From Podarcis raffonei (taxonomy: Eukaryota; Chordata; Lepidosauria; Squamata; Lacertidae), in NCBI RefSeq assembly GCF_027172205.1, contig NC_070605.1, forward strand, positions 42,061,804-42,125,803: 64,000 nucleotides of DNA, given 5' to 3'. Within the stretch, counting starts at the first letter, position 1. Every line of letters begins with the position of its first letter. Positions 59,936 through 64,000 of this stretch are shown in pieces. The translations under genes and the position numbers were made by a program. A model generated the notes under the pieces. It did no database searches. It had not been told where the DNA came from and saw nothing but the letters and a program-made list of their open reading frames with translations.

Positions 59936-60032
59936 TGAGAAATTTAAAAATTAAATAATTCCCGTTTGCTGCGTTTTTAGATGACTGAAATTTCTGTCTG
60001 TTAACCCTGACATCATTACTGTGACAGTAGGT

Positions 60033-60197
60033 CAGTGCTTTTTTCCTGGGGGTCCGCATATCACTAAACATTATGTGAATCTTTGTACTTTTGTCCATTT
60101 ACTGTATTTACTTTCCCTGATTTGAACTATAAAATGTTGATTTTCTTGAGTCAAAATGAGAGTACCCCTAAACATTATTTTAGAAAAAAAAGCACTG
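60033..60197. mobile_element. hAT-type MITE (CAGTGCTTTTTT ends)
   Basis: CAGTGCTTTTTTCCTGGG to TAGAAAAAAAAGCACTG; flanks CAGTAGGT and CAGTAGAT. Confidence 0.75.
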
Positions 60198-60199
60198 CA

Positions 60200-61410
60200 G
60201 TAGATGATTGCTTTTAGGGTTTTAGAACTTTTTAAAATGGTTTTAAAGTCTGTATGTGTTTTTTTAAAAGACGTTGGTTGTAGGATATGTTTGCAGATCT
60301 GGCCTCCTTTGGAGTAAAGTGTGAGGGTATAAATCTGATTATGATGATGATTATTAGCAGTAGTAATAAAAAGTCCAAAATATACAGCTGGATTCTACCA
60401 AATGAAATTGTCACAAAATTATGGCAAGCTTTTGAGTTGCCCTTTTTGAGGTGGGTGGAATGGTGGGAGTGAAAACTTGTGCTAGTTTCCCCCCCCCACC
60501 TTCACTCCCAAGTATTAGGCTGGATATTGCAACTCATTTTCAAATGGTCTGTCTCAGGCAGGAGGGGCATTTCTCATGAAAGGCTCTTCCAGGGAAGCCC
60601 TTCTCAGAGTCCAGCCACCTGGCATTGTCCTCAGGCGAGAAGGGCCTTTCCCGGTACATGGAAGACTCTTCCCTCCGAGGTAGGTAGGACGCTGCTGACA
60701 CTTCAGTTTTGGCGCCACTTCAAAATATGGCTGCTTACTCAAGGCTTTTGGGGATACCGCAGGTCTCAGCAGGTCTAACAGTAAACAGATGCCGTTCTGC
60801 AGTTTCAAGATTACTATCTCGTATTGATTTTAGTCGCTCTCTTCTCGTTATAGCTATAATCATACGGTTGTTTTAAAGCGCACTTCATTGCACCCGCGTC
60901 CTCAGATCGTTGCAATGAAGGGCGCCTTCTAAATACTTTGCATACACTGGAATGAGACGTTTCAGGCCGTCTCTCTGCTGCTTTGATAATAATTCTATTA
61001 ATTTTCAATTGCAGTCCAATAACAGCCTCATTATAACAACGTCAAATTGTAATACAGTTACTAATACCAATCGTTCAAATCTCTCTGCTGCTTTGAAAAT
61101 GCCCCCCTCTGCCAGCCTGTTCCTATGACGTGGATCAAAACAAGGAAATACCTTTCTTTACGTCATTACGTTGTGTGAGGCAAAGGATCTATAGCAGCTG
61201 CAATACGTATAAGCAGAGAAACAAATTTTGCTCGTGCTGCTGGTGTGGATTCACGCCCCCTCCCCATGCAAATAACACTGTCCTAAAGTAAACCACCTTT
61301 GAAAGGCGCGTAGGTATTTAAATGTTTTAATGTTGCTTAGCATTTTAAAGAAATTAAACTCTCTCCCAGATACGGCCATAGACTCCTTGTACAGCAGCGA
61401 GAGAAACGAT
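60200..61410. other. Intergenic stretch before the tRNA-Pro genes
   Basis: No coding exon seen. A LINE-like scrap (RRAFPGTWKTLPSEVGRTL-type) lies at 60560-60760. Confidence 0.4.
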
Positions 61411-61418
61411 AGAAGGCT

Positions 61419-61490
61419 GGCTCGTTGGTCTAGGGGTATGATTCTCGCTTAGGGTGCGAGAGGTCCCGGGTTCAAATCCCGGACGAGCCC
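61419..61490 (+). tRNA. tRNA-Pro (anticodon AGG)
   Basis: A 72-base tRNA without encoded CCA. It has acceptor stem GGCTCGT/ACGAGCC, a D-loop with A box, anticodon stem CTCGC/GCGAG with loop TTAGGGT (anticodon AGG at 61451-61453), and T arm CCCGGGTTCAAATCCCGG. A Pol III terminator T6 follows at 61493-61498. It is identical in layout to the vertebrate tRNA-Pro family. Confidence 0.97.
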
Positions 61491-62274
61491 ATTTTTTAAT
61501 TTTTTTCTCGGTCGTCATCGTCCCCCTCCCACCAGTGCTAAAAGCACAATAAAAATGTATTCCACCCCCCATGGCTCCCGCCGCCCCAGAACTTAATATA
61601 CATTGTCACGGGACTTATTGGTATGGTCGTTGTGCCATTTACTGGTGCACTATGATGTTTACTGGTGCACTAAGATGTGAAAATACGTCCCTTTTTCCTT
61701 TTCGTTGCCTATTGTGTAACTTTAAGAAGCGGAGTAAGATTTTTTTTTTAAAAAAAACCTTCTTCCTATTCACCCAGCTCCTTTCCTGCATGTGTACTAA
61801 TACTACGTACTAATAATTCATGACAATGGTGCTAGTAGAGGCGGTTTTATTAGGAAGCCCAGAATATAATAAAATAAATGCAATCGTTCCACGTGACTCT
61901 TAATGGAAAAGAGCATCAAAATAAAAGGCTATTTGATGCCTTTCTCTTCCCTTGCGTGCTCCGTGGAGGCGTCTTAATTTCCTTCTCCCGATTCCTCGAT
62001 TTGGGAATATGTTTTAAAAATAACCATGGCAACCTTCATGTCAAAGCAATATTTTCGCCCCGTTTTTCAACAGTGCCACCTCCTGTTAATCTTTATCTAT
62101 TTATCATTTTCCTCTCGTGAAGGCTCGATCGCTTTCATGGTTATGTACCAAGCACCTTGTCTCCCGCTCCTCCTCCTCCTCCCACCCACAAGGCCCTGAT
62201 GATAGAGCTGCAAAATTAATAAAATGCGGTCGTCCCCCAAAATAGGAAGGAATTATACCACCCCCTCCAACAAC

Positions 62275-62346
62275 GGGCTCGTCCGGGATTTGAACCCGGG
62301 ACCTCTCGCACCCGAAGCGAGAATCATACCCCTAGACCAACGAGCC
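62275..62346 (-). tRNA. tRNA-Pro (anticodon CGG)
   Basis: A 72-base minus-strand tRNA that differs from the AGG gene only in the anticodon (CGG, 62312-62314) as far as I can see. The acceptor, D, anticodon and T arms pair fully. No strong T run follows immediately; a weak TTTT lies some 30 bases downstream. It faces the AGG gene convergently, about 0.8 kb apart. Confidence 0.96.
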
Positions 62347-62349
62347 GCT

Positions 62350-63360
62350 CTCGACATACTCCTCCTCAGCTCACTTCTTCACTTTTATCCCGCCCCTGTT
62401 GCACTGCGCAAGTATTCCACTTAATAGCCGGCTCGGTTTCTCACATAAACACGTGCACCCCTTCCATTTTGAAGAATGGTTTGGCCCACCGTCCCGGGGG
62501 ACACTATTATCCATTCAAATAGCTTCACGGCATTCTTCGCCCACCTCAAGGGAGAGTCCTTTCTCCGCAAAAGGGGGGTTCGGAGGAGGACGAAAATTCT
62601 GGCCGCCTCGCGAAAAATCTCTCTGTTCCTTTATATACCCCGTGTGAAGAAATGCAGTAAGCCGCGTTCCGGCTGGGCCGCCGGATTTCAGGGCAAATCC
62701 ATTCATTTCTGTCGGCAAAACTAGGAAGTGAGCGTGGCCGTTTCTCCCTCTTCACAGAATTCCTTGGCCGTTTTCTATTGCTGTGGGGTCCCGTTCACTC
62801 ACCTCTGCCCCGCGCGCATTCTCCCTTCCAACGGTCCTAGTTTAAATTCGACGACGAAGAGCGAGTTCCCGGATGAGGAAGCTCTTGTGGTGAATGATAT
62901 AGCCAACTTCCACCCACCCCTTCCCTGTCTGGGCTCCTGTGCTCTTTAACAGCAGCATATGGCAGACAGAGGTCAGTGTAAGTAAAACTTTCCTTGAAGA
63001 ATTGATTTTGGGGAAACGCCATTTGTCAATTTATTCATGCCTGTTATGGGCTTCCTAAAAGGCACAACCCCTCTTGGAGTGCTGGATATAGGCAAGTGTG
63101 TGTGTGGAATGAGTAGTATTCAGATATTTTACATAAAAGCGAAATGGTCTTCAAACGCACAAAAGGGCACTGTTTCCCCTCTGCCTTAATAAAGGCAAAA
63201 TACCAGGTGTCAATACAATCTCCAACATGGATAGATTGATTTTTTAAAAATTGGTTGTTCAATACAGTGTACACATGTAGAAAGGGGCTTTATATATTTT
63301 ATTTTCATCTGCCTTAGCCTTTCTACATAACAGAAGGCTCGTTTCATCCATAGTTTCATC
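62350..63360. other. Intergenic stretch after the tRNA-Pro genes
   Basis: Moderately GC-rich up to about 62900, with no exon I can support. Confidence 0.4.
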
Positions 63361-63363
63361 AAA

Positions 63364-63752
63364 GTGTTGGTGCTGACCTTTAAAACCCTAAACGGCCTCG
63401 GCCCAGTATACCTGAAGGAGCGTCTCCTCCCCCATCGTTCTGCCCGGACACTGAGGTTCAGCACCGAGGGCCTTCTGGTGATTCCCTCACTGCAAGAAGT
63501 GAGGTTACAGGGAACCAGGCAGAGGGCCTTCTCGGTAGTGGCACCCACCCTGTGGAACGCCCTCCCACCAGATGTCAAAGAGAAAAACAACTACCAGACT
63601 TTTAGAAGACATCTGAAGGCAGCCCTGTTTAGGGAAGCTTTTAATGTTTAATAGACTATTGTATTTTAATATTCTGTTGGAAGCTGCCCAGAGTGGCTGG
63701 GGAAACCCAGCCAGATGGGCGGGGTATAACTAATAAATTATTATTATTATAG
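63364..63752 (+). mobile_element. L2-type LINE 3' end
   Basis: Encodes LVLTFKTLNGLGPVYLKERL, then TRQRAFSVVAPTLWNAL, followed by the shared 3' UTR and (ATT)n tail. Confidence 0.8.
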
Positions 63753-64000
63753 TCACATGTTGGGATTGGAAAATGCATATCTTCCTTGTGCTTAAATAGA
63801 GAAAATAGTTTCCTGGCCCACCAGAGGTGTTAATTAACATAGTAAATACAGTATTGGAAGATTGTGTTACAAGCAATAGCAGTTGAGAATGGTCACTGTG
63901 TTTATTTTGCACATACTTCATTTAATACAGACTATAGTTTAACCATCTCATGATCATTTGAGCCCAGTATTTATACCCACCTCCCACTAACGTGTTTTTT

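Overview
The window is vertebrate nuclear DNA, almost certainly from a squamate reptile (a lizard-type genome). It carries at least six copies of the squamate tRNA-derived SINE with its short CCTTTACCTTT-type tail, CR1 and L2-type LINE 3' ends, many short pogo/Tigger-like and hAT MITEs, and intron-rich genes that start in CpG islands. I cannot name the species from sequence alone.

The genes form one expanded family: myelin protein zero-like 1 (MPZL1/PZR), a V-set immunoglobulin adhesion/signalling protein. Five loci are recognisable. Locus A (minus, 705-19241, running off the left edge) is a conventional MPZL1-type gene with signal peptide, two exons making one V-set domain, and a transmembrane exon; its cytoplasmic exons lie outside the window. 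Locus B (plus, 36703-40874) is an inverted copy of A with a nonsense codon in exon 2 and no visible transmembrane exon, so it looks like a pseudogene. Loci C (30811-35287), D (48097-51748) and E (55244-58896), all minus, are compact three-exon relatives. Their third exon reads through the usual donor position into a short hydrophobic C-terminus with no cytoplasmic tail, followed at once by an AATAAA signal. They look like small GPI-anchored (or tail-less membrane) V-set proteins, a paralogue type I do not recognise from described MPZL families. A stray exon-3 relic lies at about 33.3 kb on the plus strand.

Layout: 0-19.3 kb, locus A with a 16-kb first intron full of transposons; 19.3-30.8 kb, intergenic DNA with a Ty3/Gypsy fossil piece, L2 LINE, SINEs, hAT elements and LTR-like sequence; 30.8-35.3 kb, locus C; 35.7-36.5 kb, a direct copy of part of locus A intron 1; 36.7-41.6 kb, locus B; 41.6-45.5 kb, a further scrambled set of locus A intron blocks without Ig exons; 45.7-47.0 kb, a plus-strand terminal coiled-coil exon with a long 3' UTR, from a gene I cannot name; 47-52 kb, locus D; 53-59 kb, locus E; 59-64 kb, repeats plus two convergent proline tRNA genes (anticodons AGG and CGG). 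As I recall, a tRNA-Pro pair also lies just upstream of human MPZL1, which supports the MPZL1 identity and orientation.

The central inference is a tandem and inverted expansion of MPZL1 in which one branch lost its signalling tail. C, D and E would share ligand or partner recognition with A but could not recruit SHP-2 through ITIMs, so they could act as adhesion-only or decoy versions. Several transposons sit in one paralogous copy while the matching site is empty in another, which gives a relative order for duplications and insertions.
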